Shown: piece by piece, positions 43,324 through 52,874 of the stretch
Numbering within the stretch: position 1 is the stretch's first letter
How the letters are laid out: the number at the start of each line of letters is the position of its first letter
DNA from: Desulfobulbaceae bacterium
Lineage (GTDB): Bacteria > Desulfobacterota > Desulfobulbia > Desulfobulbales > SURF-16
Direction: 5' to 3'
Assembly: GCA_020444175.1 (NCBI GenBank)
Contig: JAHLLM010000033.1
Location: 1 to 63,232 of the forward strand
Length of the DNA: 63,232 bases
Notes under the pieces: generated by a model
What the model was told of the DNA's origin: nothing
Databases searched by the model: none
The model's input: the letters and a program-made list of their open reading frames with translations, nothing else
Made by a program: the position numbers and the translations under genes

Positions 43324-45204
43324 ATGACCCTGGTGTCCCGTTTAAAAATTGTAAGTCTGATAGCTATTTTTGTTTTGGCTTGTAGTGTATTAAGTAGCCA
43401 AGGTGCTGAAAATGAAATCAAGCTCGCTTCGTATCGCATTGATGCAATTAACTGGAGTCAGATCGATGGGTCCTGGTTGTGTGAAATCAAGGGTGATTCC
43501 AAGCCGGCTTATACGATGTATGAGTTATTCAGTCCCCATCGAATAATTATTGATATTGCCTATGGAGTCCTTTCGGAAAAGGCTGTAGGCCTTCCCTTGG
43601 AGTTTGATAACGGGCCGGTAACTTTGATAAAAGGAAAAGCAGTTACGAGCCAGGATCCACACGTCGCCCGTATTGAACTCTATCTTGTCTCTGATAATAT
43701 CTATTCTGTAACAAACAACGGTAATGATATTCTGGTTAAATTTGAAAGTAATGGAGATCAGGCAGGGTCCAATGGACAGAAGAAAGAACCGAAGAACATG
43801 ATCTCTGATGTCAAAATTAACAATACCGGGGAAAAAACAGAGATTTACCTTCTGGCATCGAGCGCGATTCAGGCCTACCAGTCAACTGAGATCCCTAAGG
43901 AAAAAAATCATCCGGCAAAGCTACTTGTTGATGTTGCCGACGTACCCGCGGTGGAACATGCCGTTCCTGTCGGGGACAATTCACCAGTGGCACTGGTTCG
44001 TACAGAAAATTATAAGGGAGGAACGAGGATTGTCCTTGATTCCGCTTCAGATGCTCTTTTTCGATACTCTATTTCCGGACAAGAAGACGGTCTGCTGATT
44101 ACTATTGAACCATCTTTTGCTGATGCATCTCAGGTTGTTGCCGGAATTACAGGGTTGCCCGAAGCAGCAATCAGCAAACAAGAGTCTTCAGTGCCAAAAT
44201 CAATGGTCATCCCTGCTGCAGTCACTCCTTCTACTCCGAGTCCCAAAATGGTTTCACCTGTCGATGAGCTGGATGAGCCTGAGATTTCAGATTTTTCTTT
44301 TGCCGGATATAATGAGCAAAAAATTTCAGTGGATTTCTTTAAAATTGATCTACATAACGTTTTCAGACTTATCGGAGAAATAAGCGGTAGAAATATTGTT
44401 GTGGCAGAAGGCGTCAATGGTTCTTTGACTTTGGCTCTGAATGATGTGCCCTGGGATTTCGTTCTGGATATTATTTTGAATCTGAAAGACCTGGCTAAGG
44501 AAGAGCGCTATGGAACCATAGTTATCTCTCAGAAGAGCCAAAGCTTTAGTTGGCCGGAAAAAGCTGAAGATAACCTCGCCATTAAGCAGGGTGTTGAGGC
44601 GATTTCCGTAACCAAGCGGCTGGATGTTCCCCGGGAAAAACTTGAGGCACAGAAAGTTATGCGCCAGGCAAAGAGCCTTATCGATTCCGGGAATCATTCA
44701 GGCGCTCTGGCGCTTTACGAAAAAGCTTTTATGAGGCAGCCTGATAGCGGAGAACTTGCTAAGAGGATTGCAAAGCTTGCTTTGGGTTCACTTGGTTTAA
44801 ATGCAAAAGCTGCCCATTATGGCCAAATCGCTTCCAGTCTGCTTCCTCAGGATAAAGAAGTAGCTCTGCTGACTGCCCTCAGTCTTGCCAATATGGAAAA
44901 AGTGCAGGATGCAACAGGTTACTTTGATTTGGCGGTCAGCGGAGCACGGCCGAGTCGCCAAGCGTTGGCAAGTTACGCTGCTTTTAGTGAACAAAATGGC
45001 AGTTTCCAAATGGCCCTTTCGTTATTGAACAAGTATGAAGCCCTTTACGGAACTTCTCTCGAGACTATGATAAGTAAGGCAAGAAATTATGATGAAACTG
45101 ACAATAAAGCGAAAGCTACTGAAGAATATAAGGCTATACTTTTGTCAGGATATGCAGTTCCGCCTGATTTGGAAAAATATATTAAAGCAAGAGTGAAAGA
45201 ATAG
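43324..45204 (+). CDS. AMIN-AMIN-STN-TPR protein (detached N-terminal part of PilQ)
   Basis: 626 residues. A signal peptide (1-27) is followed by two AMIN domains (about 35-135 and 160-260), which bind peptidoglycan in PilQ. A secretin/STN N-terminal domain follows (about 325-400; DFFKIDLHNVFRLIGEISG, NDVPWDFVLDIILNL), then TPR-like repeats to the end (about 435-620). No secretin channel domain is present. It lies two bases after pilP and just before a separate secretin gene, where a single fused PilQ is usual. Presumably anchors or assembles the secretin (inference). Confidence 0.85.
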   Translation: MTLVSRLKIVSLIAIFVLACSVLSSQGAENEIKLASYRIDAINWSQIDGSWLCEIKGDSKPAYTMYELFSPHRIIIDIAYGVLSEKAVGLPLEFDNGPVTLIKGKAVTSQDPHVARIELYLVSDNIYSVTNNGNDILVKFESNGDQAGSNGQKKEPKNMISDVKINNTGEKTEIYLLASSAIQAYQSTEIPKEKNHPAKLLVDVADVPAVEHAVPVGDNSPVALVRTENYKGGTRIVLDSASDALFRYSISGQEDGLLITIEPSFADASQVVAGITGLPEAAISKQESSVPKSMVIPAAVTPSTPSPKMVSPVDELDEPEISDFSFAGYNEQKISVDFFKIDLHNVFRLIGEISGRNIVVAEGVNGSLTLALNDVPWDFVLDIILNLKDLAKEERYGTIVISQKSQSFSWPEKAEDNLAIKQGVEAISVTKRLDVPREKLEAQKVMRQAKSLIDSGNHSGALALYEKAFMRQPDSGELAKRIAKLALGSLGLNAKAAHYGQIASSLLPQDKEVALLTALSLANMEKVQDATGYFDLAVSGARPSRQALASYAAFSEQNGSFQMALSLLNKYEALYGTSLETMISKARNYDETDNKAKATEEYKAILLSGYAVPPDLEKYIKARVKE

Positions 45205-45229
45205 TTCGGCTTTTCGAGTGACCTTTAAC

Positions 45230-45260
45230 GCCTCAGGCAATACGTTGTGTTGCCTGAGGC
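45230..45260 (+). other. Intra-operon hairpin before the secretin gene
   Basis: Perfect 11-bp stem GCCTCAGGCAA / TTGCCTGAGGC with a 9-base loop, 25 bp after the preceding stop. It is not followed by a T-run, so it is more likely an mRNA processing or stability element than a terminator. It also argues that the secretin does not start at GTG 45,218. Confidence 0.65.
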
Positions 45261-45370
45261 AGAATGTAACAAAATATATGGATATAAAGATGAAAATGAC
45301 AGCACGTTTTTCTTGTCAGCGTTCACAGCGGCCAAATGCAAACGGCCTGGAAAATTGGAAAAACACGGAT

Positions 45371-47029
45371 ATGGCAGCACGCCTCCCTTGTTCTTTGGGT
45401 TCTATTGCTCTGTTTTGTGTTTTTCTTTTGTTTTTTCTTTCCGGCTGCACGAAGACAGAACCTGTTTATAGGGGGGAACAGGAAGCTCAGGATTTTCTTG
45501 ATAAACATACGGCAGATGCTGTCAATGCAGACGCTTTTGATATGGGGCCAAAATCGGAGGAAAAGGTTGTTGCGCTTCCTGCCAGGTTCCAGAATCCAAC
45601 CTTCTTACTTGCAGAAAGTGACAGTGCGGAAAGCGATGAGTTTGCAATTCCAGTAGGAGCAGATATAAGTTCAACCACAGGCCCTGTCTCTTTACGAGAA
45701 ATAATGAAAAAACTGGCAGTATTAAAGGGGATGAATGTTAGTTGGGCCAGTGATGTTGATCAGGGAGCCTTGGTTGATGTTGATATCAGAGCTGAAGATG
45801 ATTTTTTCGAAGCCATTGACAATATATTACGCCAGCTGGATTATTTCCATGAAATTTCAGGAAATTCGATAGTTGTTAAACACAAAGAAACCAAAAAATT
45901 TCATATAGCTATGCCTTTCCTCGCACCTGAATTCAGCACAGGTGTCGGCGGAAATGTTCTTGGCGGCAGCGGTGCAGTTCATGAAATGAGCGGCACCATA
46001 CAGGTTGATAATAAAGCGGAAAGTGATACAAGTTTCAATATTTGGTCAAATATTCAGAAAAATCTTGATCAAATTCTTGATATCTGGACCACGGAAGAGG
46101 TTGTTACCACTCCACCTCCCCAAGATACTCTGGGCGCTACAGGTGAAGAAGGGAGTACTGTTGTCACGAATAGGAAGCCTGGCAAGGGCTACTATACAAT
46201 TGACAAACCTATTGGTCTTATCACTGTTACAGCTCCTAGAGACCTGCTTGCAAAAGTGGAATCGTATATTGAGAATTTAAAGGAAGAACTGTACAGACAG
46301 GTATCCATTGAAGCGAAAATAGTTGAAGTGACATTGGAGGCTGATAACAGAACCGGTATCGATTGGGAAGATCTTTTGCAGAATTCCAGTAATGCATTTA
46401 ATTTTAATATGGATTTTCAAAAGTTGAACCCTGCCTATCGTACTGTTGGGACTCAGAATAAATTCATCACCCTGAATTCAATGAATTTTAATCTTATTTT
46501 GGATGCCATTGAAGAACAGGGGCATGTTGAGGTAATCTCAAATCCCAAAATCAGCGTTATGAACGGCCAACCGGCCATGATATCTGTTGGTGAAACATTG
46601 ACCTATATAGATAACGTGACTGGGAACGTGGAAGATGGCGTTATCACTTATTCTGTTGAAACATCGACAGTTATGTCAGGTCTTGGACTTGCTGTTGTCG
46701 CCACTATTCTTGATAACGATGAAGTGATCCTTAATTTGACACCGGTTACTTCGCAAGTGCAGGAACCTATTGAATACAGGCAATTTGGTGCAGGCAGTGA
46801 GGTTGGCCTTCCCCAGGTAAAAATAAGGGAAATGACTACGCTTGTTCGGATTAAAAATGGCGAAATGTTGATTGTTGGCGGATTGATTGACAGTATCAAA
46901 GATTATTCCGAGTCTCAGATTCCCAATCTGGGAGATTTGCCCGGACCTGGCGGCAAGCTTTTTGGTAACAGCGGCACCGCAAAAAGTCGTAAGGAACTGG
47001 TTATATTGCTCAGACCAGTTGTCCTGTAG
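45371..47029 (+). CDS. pilQ: Type IV pilus secretin PilQ, lipoprotein type (MshL-like)
   Basis: Outer-membrane channel for the pilus. From ATG 45,371 the protein has a lipoprotein signal MAARLPCSLGSIALFCVFLL ending in the lipobox LSGC, an STN-like domain (about 105-175), and a C-terminal secretin domain with VISNPKISVMNGQPAMISVG and MLIVGGLIDS. It is 552 residues and lacks AMIN domains, which sit in the preceding gene. The open frame reaches back to 45,218, but that would put 51 extra residues before the signal and run through a strong hairpin. Closed by a strong terminator. Confidence 0.9.
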   Translation: MAARLPCSLGSIALFCVFLLFFLSGCTKTEPVYRGEQEAQDFLDKHTADAVNADAFDMGPKSEEKVVALPARFQNPTFLLAESDSAESDEFAIPVGADISSTTGPVSLREIMKKLAVLKGMNVSWASDVDQGALVDVDIRAEDDFFEAIDNILRQLDYFHEISGNSIVVKHKETKKFHIAMPFLAPEFSTGVGGNVLGGSGAVHEMSGTIQVDNKAESDTSFNIWSNIQKNLDQILDIWTTEEVVTTPPPQDTLGATGEEGSTVVTNRKPGKGYYTIDKPIGLITVTAPRDLLAKVESYIENLKEELYRQVSIEAKIVEVTLEADNRTGIDWEDLLQNSSNAFNFNMDFQKLNPAYRTVGTQNKFITLNSMNFNLILDAIEEQGHVEVISNPKISVMNGQPAMISVGETLTYIDNVTGNVEDGVITYSVETSTVMSGLGLAVVATILDNDEVILNLTPVTSQVQEPIEYRQFGAGSEVGLPQVKIREMTTLVRIKNGEMLIVGGLIDSIKDYSESQIPNLGDLPGPGGKLFGNSGTAKSRKELVILLRPVVL

Positions 47030-47060
47030 TAAAAATTAATTGTTGTTTCAATAAAATAAA

Positions 47061-47099
47061 AAAGCACGGAGTGAGTATTCATCACTTCGTGCTTTTTTT
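47061..47099. terminator. Bidirectional terminator between pilQ and secB
   Basis: AAAGCACGGAGTGA / TCACTTCGTGCTTT with a 7-base loop and one G-T pair, followed by TTTTTTT on plus and TTTTTTATTTTATT on minus. Ends both the pil operon and secB. Confidence 0.88.
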
Positions 47100-47126
47100 G
47101 TTTAAAAGCTATCGCTATAGAGCAGC

Positions 47127-47612
47127 TTACTGTGTCTGTTGCTCTTCCTGCTTTCTCTTGGCAGCATTCTGAAAGAGTGCCATAAAGTTCACTGGCTCCA
47201 TGAGGAAGGGAACAAAGCCACCGTCAACAGAAACCTGGCTCATTATCTGCCTGGTAAAGGGAAACATAAGAGTCGGGCAGTCAACTGCAAGAACCATTGG
47301 AAGGTGTTTTTCCGGAATATTTTTTAAAACAAAAACACCGGCGTGCTCAATTTCAATAATAAAAAGTGTTTTCTCGTCTTTTGCGTTGGTCACCGTGGCT
47401 GTTACTGTGAGAACAACCTCCCAATGATCATTTTCCATCTTATTGTTTTTCAGTCCGAGATTGACATCAACTTTTGGTTCCGCCTGTTGCGCTAAAAACA
47501 CATCTGGTGCATTGGGGCTTTCAAAAGAGAGATCCTTAACATACAGTTTCTGCAACCTGAAAACAGGAGCTTCTCCCTGAGGGGCTGCATTTTGTCCATT
47601 TTCTTCAGCCAT
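47127..47612 (-). CDS. secB: Protein-export chaperone SecB
   Basis: Cytoplasmic tetrameric chaperone that holds outer-membrane and periplasmic precursors unfolded and hands them to SecA. 161 residues, full length. Typical blocks are FRLQKLYVKDLSFESPNAP, HAGVFVLKNIPE and LMFPFTRQIMSQVSVDGGF then PFLMEPVNFMALF. AGAAAGGAAAAACC before the ATG gives a good ribosome site. SecB is best known from alpha-, beta- and gammaproteobacteria, so its presence here is notable. Monocistronic, upstream neighbour uvrA is on the same strand. Confidence 0.95.
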   Translation of the reverse strand: MAEENGQNAAPQGEAPVFRLQKLYVKDLSFESPNAPDVFLAQQAEPKVDVNLGLKNNKMENDHWEVVLTVTATVTNAKDEKTLFIIEIEHAGVFVLKNIPEKHLPMVLAVDCPTLMFPFTRQIMSQVSVDGGFVPFLMEPVNFMALFQNAAKRKQEEQQTQ

Positions 47613-47723
47613 GGTTTTTCCTTTCTGAGATTATTTGAATGAATAAGTAAAATTATTTATCGTTCAGATCGATTAAAAAAACATTTAACCAATATCCTGT
47701 CCACGAGTCAACCATTTAACCAA

Positions 47724-50555
47724 TCAACCAAGTATCTGCTTTAAAAACATTCCGGTATATGATTTTTTTGTTTTTGCAATTTTTTCAGGTGGGCCTGTCG
47801 AAACCACCCAGCCTCCCTCATCTCCACCTTCGGGGCCGAGATCAATGAGATGATCTGCTGTTTTAATGACATCAAGATTATGCTCAATGATTACAGCAGT
47901 GTTGCCGCTCTCCACCAGGCGGGAAAGGACGCCGAGCAGGTTTTTTATGTCAGCCGGGTGAAGGCCTGTTGTTGGTTCATCGAGAATATAAAGTGTGCGC
48001 CCGGTGCTGCGTTTCCGAAGCTCCCTGGCAAGTTTGATGCGTTGCGCTTCACCTCCGGAAAGAGTCACCGATGATTGTCCCAGGGAAATATAGGATAGAC
48101 CGACATCCATCATGGTTTGCAGTCTGGTTTTTATTGTTGGAATGTTCGTGAAAAAATTGAGGGCCTCCTCAACGTTCATGGTCAGTATGTCTGCTATGTT
48201 TTTACCCCGATATTTAATCTCCAAAGTCTCCTGGTTGTATCGTTTACCATTACAGGTTCCGCAGGTCACGTAGATGTCAGGAAGGAAATGCATAGCGATT
48301 TTAATGACCCCGTCACCCTCACAGGCCTCACAACGGCCCCCTTTAAGGTTAAAGCTGAAGCGCCCGGGGCGGTAGCCTCTGGCTCTTGATTCCGGCAGCT
48401 TGGCCAGCAATTCTCTGACCGGTGTCAGGATACCTGTATAAGTTGCTGGATTCGAACGGGGAGTGCGTCCGATGGGGCTTTGGTCAATATCTATAATTTT
48501 GTCGATTTTATCGAGTCCTTTTATGGAAGCAAACTGGCCGGACACTTTTAACCCTGGCTTACTTAAACCTTCTTTTGCCCCTTTAAAAAGGCACTCCATG
48601 ACAAGGGAGCTTTTCCCTGATCCTGATACCCCGGTGACGCATGTCATGACGCCGAGTGGGAACGAGACATTCACTTTTTTTAAATTATTTGCTTTTGCTC
48701 CTCTTATCTGGATCTGTTCGTTTTTCGTGGCTGGGAGACGTCTTTTGGCAGGAAGTTCAATTTCCAGACGTCCCGACAGAAAGCCGCCAGTAAGAGAAGA
48801 TTTCTCTGCCAAAAGGCCTGAGACCGGTCCATTATAGAGAACTTGGCCCCCATGGATACCGGCGCCGGGCCCTATATCAAGAACATGATCGGCAGCGACT
48901 ATTGTTTCGCTGTCATGCTCAACAACAATAACCGTATTGCCGATATCCCGCAGGCTGGTCAATGTCCGTATGAGTCTTTCGTTATCTCTTTGGTGAAGGC
49001 CTATGCTTGGCTCGTCAAGAATATAGAGAACACCGGCCAGGCGGGAGCCAATCTGTGAAGCCAGTCTGATTCGCTGAGCTTCTCCGCCGGAGAGCGTTGC
49101 TGCAGTACGATCAAGAGAGAGATAGCCAAGGCCGACGTTAAGCAGAAAGGAAAGCCGTTCGTTTATTTCTTTAAGAATGGGACCGGATATAAAAACTTCC
49201 TGGGAGGAAAAAGAAATTTTCGGGAGTTCTTCGGCAAGTCTGGCGATACTTAAGGCGGTTAACTGGTTTATAGTCCATGCGCCGACCTTCACGGCAAGAG
49301 CTGAAGGTTTCAGGCGTGCTCCCTGACAAGTCGGACAAGGCTGCTCATTCATGTAGAGAGAAAGTTCTTCTCTCCTCGCGCCTGAGCCTGTTTCAAGGTA
49401 ATGCCTGGCAAGTTGGGGCAAAATTCCTTCAAAGGGTGTTTCAGAGGTAAGCGTACGTCGTCTGCGCACATAGTGAAAAAAAATAGCCTCCCTGCCGGTT
49501 CCGTGTAAGATAACTTTTTGGGCCTTGGCCGGTAGTTTCTTGAAGGGAATATCAAGTCGAAAGGAAAAATGTTTGGCCAGTGCCTCAAGGAGCTGGCTTG
49601 AATAAGACGAGCGAGAGCGGTTTCGCCATGGAGCAATGGCTCCCTGGTGAAGGGTCAGGTCCGGGTTTGGGACCACGAGATGGGGATCAAAAAAATGTTT
49701 GACACCAAGTCCTCCACATTCTTCGCAAGCCCCCTTGGGGTTGTTAAAAGAAAAAAGTTGTGGACTTAAATCGAGCAGATTCGTGCCGCAAACAGAGCAG
49801 GCGGCTCTTTCGCTGAAGAGTTTTTCTTCACCACTGTCTGGAAAAGAGACGAGCAGGAAGCCCTCACTGAGTTGGACGGCAGTTGCTGTTGACTGAGCCA
49901 GGCGGCCTCGTGATGCTGGTTTTATGACTATACGGTCAACAACGGCTTCAACTGTATGGCGTTTAGTTTTTTCCAAGAAAATTTCTTCATCAAGACTTTT
50001 CAGTTCTCCGTCTATGCGTACACGAATGAAACCATCTTTCCGCAATGAGTTGAAGAGTTCAACAAATTCCCCTTTTCTGCCATCAACAAGCGGAGCCAGA
50101 AGAATGCATTTTGTCCCCTCTGGCAATACTAGGAGGTTCTCGACCATATTTTCAATGGATTGCGGGGTGATTTCATGGCCACAGTCAGGGCAATACTGGT
50201 GTCCTACTCTGGCAAAGAGGAGCCGCAAATGATCATAGATCTCAGTGATTGTGCCGACTGTTGAACGTGGGTTGCGGCTTGTGGTGCGTTGTTCGATAGA
50301 TACAGCCGGAGACAACCCTTCCAGGGAATCAACATCCGGTTTGTCCATCTGGCCCAGAAATTGACGAGCATAGGTAGAAAGTGACTCTACATAACGCCTC
50401 TGGCCTTCCGCGTACAAAGTGTCGAAAGCAAGACTTGACTTCCCGGAACCGCTTAACCCTGTAAAAACAATGAGCCTATTGCGGGGGAGATCGACATCTA
50501 TATTTTTGAGGTTGTGCATCCTGGCACCCCGGATGCGTATTTCTTTCGGTTCCAT
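47724..50555 (-). CDS. uvrA: Excinuclease ABC subunit A
   Basis: Damage-recognition ATPase of nucleotide excision repair. 943 residues, full length. Two ABC modules with Walker A GLSGSGKSSLAFDTL and GVSGSGKSSLVMECLF, two signatures LSGGEAQRI, and zinc modules CSVC...CEEC and CEAC...CGTC. It follows rsmB with a 12-bp gap, so both are probably co-transcribed. Confidence 0.97.
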   Translation of the reverse strand: MEPKEIRIRGARMHNLKNIDVDLPRNRLIVFTGLSGSGKSSLAFDTLYAEGQRRYVESLSTYARQFLGQMDKPDVDSLEGLSPAVSIEQRTTSRNPRSTVGTITEIYDHLRLLFARVGHQYCPDCGHEITPQSIENMVENLLVLPEGTKCILLAPLVDGRKGEFVELFNSLRKDGFIRVRIDGELKSLDEEIFLEKTKRHTVEAVVDRIVIKPASRGRLAQSTATAVQLSEGFLLVSFPDSGEEKLFSERAACSVCGTNLLDLSPQLFSFNNPKGACEECGGLGVKHFFDPHLVVPNPDLTLHQGAIAPWRNRSRSSYSSQLLEALAKHFSFRLDIPFKKLPAKAQKVILHGTGREAIFFHYVRRRRTLTSETPFEGILPQLARHYLETGSGARREELSLYMNEQPCPTCQGARLKPSALAVKVGAWTINQLTALSIARLAEELPKISFSSQEVFISGPILKEINERLSFLLNVGLGYLSLDRTAATLSGGEAQRIRLASQIGSRLAGVLYILDEPSIGLHQRDNERLIRTLTSLRDIGNTVIVVEHDSETIVAADHVLDIGPGAGIHGGQVLYNGPVSGLLAEKSSLTGGFLSGRLEIELPAKRRLPATKNEQIQIRGAKANNLKKVNVSFPLGVMTCVTGVSGSGKSSLVMECLFKGAKEGLSKPGLKVSGQFASIKGLDKIDKIIDIDQSPIGRTPRSNPATYTGILTPVRELLAKLPESRARGYRPGRFSFNLKGGRCEACEGDGVIKIAMHFLPDIYVTCGTCNGKRYNQETLEIKYRGKNIADILTMNVEEALNFFTNIPTIKTRLQTMMDVGLSYISLGQSSVTLSGGEAQRIKLARELRKRSTGRTLYILDEPTTGLHPADIKNLLGVLSRLVESGNTAVIIEHNLDVIKTADHLIDLGPEGGDEGGWVVSTGPPEKIAKTKKSYTGMFLKQILG

Positions 50556-50567
50556 TGTGAGTAAACT

Positions 50568-51908
50568 TTACGCCTTTAAAAGTTTTGCCGCAAAAAAACC
50601 ATCATGGAATTTGTCCGGCAGCATGCGAAGATATCCTTGTGCGTCTATCATGTTCCGCGCAGTTTCCGGAATTTCCTGTGGTTTATCAATTCTGAAATCA
50701 GAATGGCTTTCAAGGAATTTTGCAACAACAAGTTCGTTTTCTTCCGGTTCAGTGCTGCAGGTGGCATAAACCAATGAGCCGCCGGAGGAAAGGAGTGCTG
50801 ATGCCTCATTGAGCAGATCAATTTGATTTGTCTGGTAACGCTCCAGGTCATTTTCGCAACGGTTCCAGCGAATGTCAGGATGCCTGCGAATGACACCAAG
50901 ACCCGAGCAGGGTGCATCAACTAAAATAGACTGGAAAAGGGTGTCTGTCTGGCTGCGAAAGTCTGCTAAGTTTGTTTGAAGGACTCTGAGTTGGCTGCCT
51001 TGTTTCATTCGTACCATGTTTTGCAGTAAAAGGGAGAAACGGTTTTTATCCGGTTCTATGGCAACGAGCTCGCTCTCCGGTGGCAGCATTTGGGCAAGAT
51101 GAATGGCCTTCCCTCCCAGGCCGGCGCAGGCATCAAGGGTTTTCCCCTGTGGAAGTGGACAGAGCATGAGCGAGATAAGTTGGGCGCCTTCATCCTGAAC
51201 CATGAAATAACCGTTCTCATAACCTGGTAATCGAGAAATATGCCCTTTGAAATGCAAAAGCCTAATTGACTCAGAAGTAATTCCCGGCTCGGCTCCAATA
51301 TTTATTTTGCAGAGTGCATCAATATATTGATCTCTGTCAATCAGCTGTGTGTTGACCCGTAAAGATAAAGAGGGCTGAAGATTGTTGGTCTGGCAGATCT
51401 GTGTAGTCTTTTCCTCTCCATATCTCTTCTTCCATCTTTCAAAAAGCCAATCCGGATGGCTGAATTGGACAGTAAGAGGCATGGTTTTGCTGGAACACGG
51501 TTTTGCCTCGTCTTTTTTGCGGACAATGTTGCGCAGCAGTCCGTTAACAAAACCTGTGAGCCATTTCGGTTGCTTTGCCTGTCGTAACGCTTTGACTGTC
51601 TCGTTGACTGCTGCAGAAGGAGGTATTTTATCCATGAGACAGATTTGAAAGAGTCCTACCCGCAGGGCCTGCAGGGTGAGATTTTTCATCTTTTGGAGAG
51701 GATGCTTGGAGAATTCAGAAAGAATAAAATCGAGATAGCGTTGATGCCGTAGAACTCCATAGACGAGGGCCATGGTCAGTTGCTTGTCGTTGGGGCTGGC
51801 AAATTGGTGCAGTTCTAAAATGCGGTCGCGGAGTTGATCCACTGGTAGTCTGCTCTTAGAGTGCTCGCAAAGAATGGTTATGGCAAGATGCCGAGGGTTA
51901 GCTTGCAT
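50568..51908 (-). CDS. rsmB: 16S rRNA (cytosine-967-C5)-methyltransferase
   Basis: 446 residues. The N-terminal NusB-like RNA-binding domain (about 1-135) is followed by the SAM-dependent methyltransferase with DACAGLGGKAIHLAQ, the catalytic pair VDAPCSGLGVIRRHPDIRW and the second cysteine in VYATCSTEPEEN. All active-site residues are present. Located directly upstream of uvrA. Confidence 0.94.
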   Translation of the reverse strand: MQANPRHLAITILCEHSKSRLPVDQLRDRILELHQFASPNDKQLTMALVYGVLRHQRYLDFILSEFSKHPLQKMKNLTLQALRVGLFQICLMDKIPPSAAVNETVKALRQAKQPKWLTGFVNGLLRNIVRKKDEAKPCSSKTMPLTVQFSHPDWLFERWKKRYGEEKTTQICQTNNLQPSLSLRVNTQLIDRDQYIDALCKINIGAEPGITSESIRLLHFKGHISRLPGYENGYFMVQDEGAQLISLMLCPLPQGKTLDACAGLGGKAIHLAQMLPPESELVAIEPDKNRFSLLLQNMVRMKQGSQLRVLQTNLADFRSQTDTLFQSILVDAPCSGLGVIRRHPDIRWNRCENDLERYQTNQIDLLNEASALLSSGGSLVYATCSTEPEENELVVAKFLESHSDFRIDKPQEIPETARNMIDAQGYLRMLPDKFHDGFFAAKLLKA

Positions 51909-52003
51909 AGTCGGAGAACTTTAACACATTGGCTTATGAGCAGAAAAGGATAAAGATCGAGCTGCAAAGATAGTTGGGAAAAATTTTTATTTTGAAAAGT
52001 TTA

Positions 52004-52759
52004 TTATTGTGCGCATTCCTGGTTTGCTTTGAGTCCGATAATGCTGCAGAATCTCCCTGTGATTTCGTCCCGGCGATAGGAAAACCAGTCTGTGTTGCAT
52101 ACAGTACAGATGGGCGTGGTAAAGATATTCCCGGATCTCATCCCTGCGTCAAGGAGTTGTGCTTTACTGATGGACCAGAAATCAAAAAAATTTGGCTGCA
52201 CCTGATATGGGTAAAAATGGGAGGGGAGTTCATCGCGAAAATTGATAAATTCTCCACAACATGGACCCAGGGATGGACTGATTACCGCCAGCAAATCAGT
52301 TGATTTGCAGAAAAATGTTTTTTCCATGGTATGCATCGTTTTGCTAATAATGTTGGCAACGCTTCCACGCCAGCCGCAATGAATATTTGCCACCACTTTT
52401 GTCTTCGGGGCAAAGAGCATCACTGCCTGGCAATCTGCTTGTTGGACCATTAAGCCAACACCGGGGACATTTGATACAAAGGAATCATAACCAGGAATTT
52501 CCTGGTCCTGATCAGGCTTTGAATCGACTACAAGCACGCTGGTTTTATGCACCTGCTGCCCGGAGACAAGTATTTGTGCCCCGAGATATTGTTTTATCCG
52601 TTTTCTGTTTGATAAAACATTCTCCGGGTCGTCCCCAACGCCAAAACTGACATTCAGAGAGGTGAAGGGGGGAGTGCTTGTTCCTCCATGGCGGTTAAAG
52701 ATGCCATGAAAAACCGGAGGCTGTTTGGACAAAGCAGGAGAGGTCAGCGGCGTTAGCAT
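52004..52759 (-). CDS. pgeF: Multicopper-oxidase-like purine nucleoside phosphorylase (YfiH/PgeF)
   Basis: Family formerly called laccase-domain; now known as zinc-dependent purine nucleoside phosphorylases/adenosine deaminases and peptidoglycan-editing factors. Metal ligands are in FNRHGGTSTPPF, QADCQAVMLF, IHCGWRGSVANI and ISPSLGPCCGEF. The frame opens at 52,834, but that start lies inside the terminator of the porin gene. ATG 52,759 gives 251 residues, the normal length. Confidence 0.9.
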   Translation of the reverse strand: MLTPLTSPALSKQPPVFHGIFNRHGGTSTPPFTSLNVSFGVGDDPENVLSNRKRIKQYLGAQILVSGQQVHKTSVLVVDSKPDQDQEIPGYDSFVSNVPGVGLMVQQADCQAVMLFAPKTKVVANIHCGWRGSVANIISKTMHTMEKTFFCKSTDLLAVISPSLGPCCGEFINFRDELPSHFYPYQVQPNFFDFWSISKAQLLDAGMRSGNIFTTPICTVCNTDWFSYRRDEITGRFCSIIGLKANQECAQ

Positions 52760-52800
52760 GATTTTGAAAAGCGAATAGGATATGTCTTTTGAGGGGAAAA

Positions 52801-52842
52801 ATAAAAAAAAGGGATAACTCGTCATGCGAGTCATCCCCTTTT
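52801..52842 (-). terminator. Intrinsic terminator of the porin gene
   Basis: Read on minus: AAAAGGGGATGACTCG, loop, CGAGTTATCCCTTTT, with ACTCG and GGGAT arms paired, then TTTTTTTT (complement of 52,803-52,810). It starts about 33 bp after the porin stop. Confidence 0.82.
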
Positions 52843-52874
52843 GCTTTAATCCAAAAAAGACGTTTGAAACCGGC

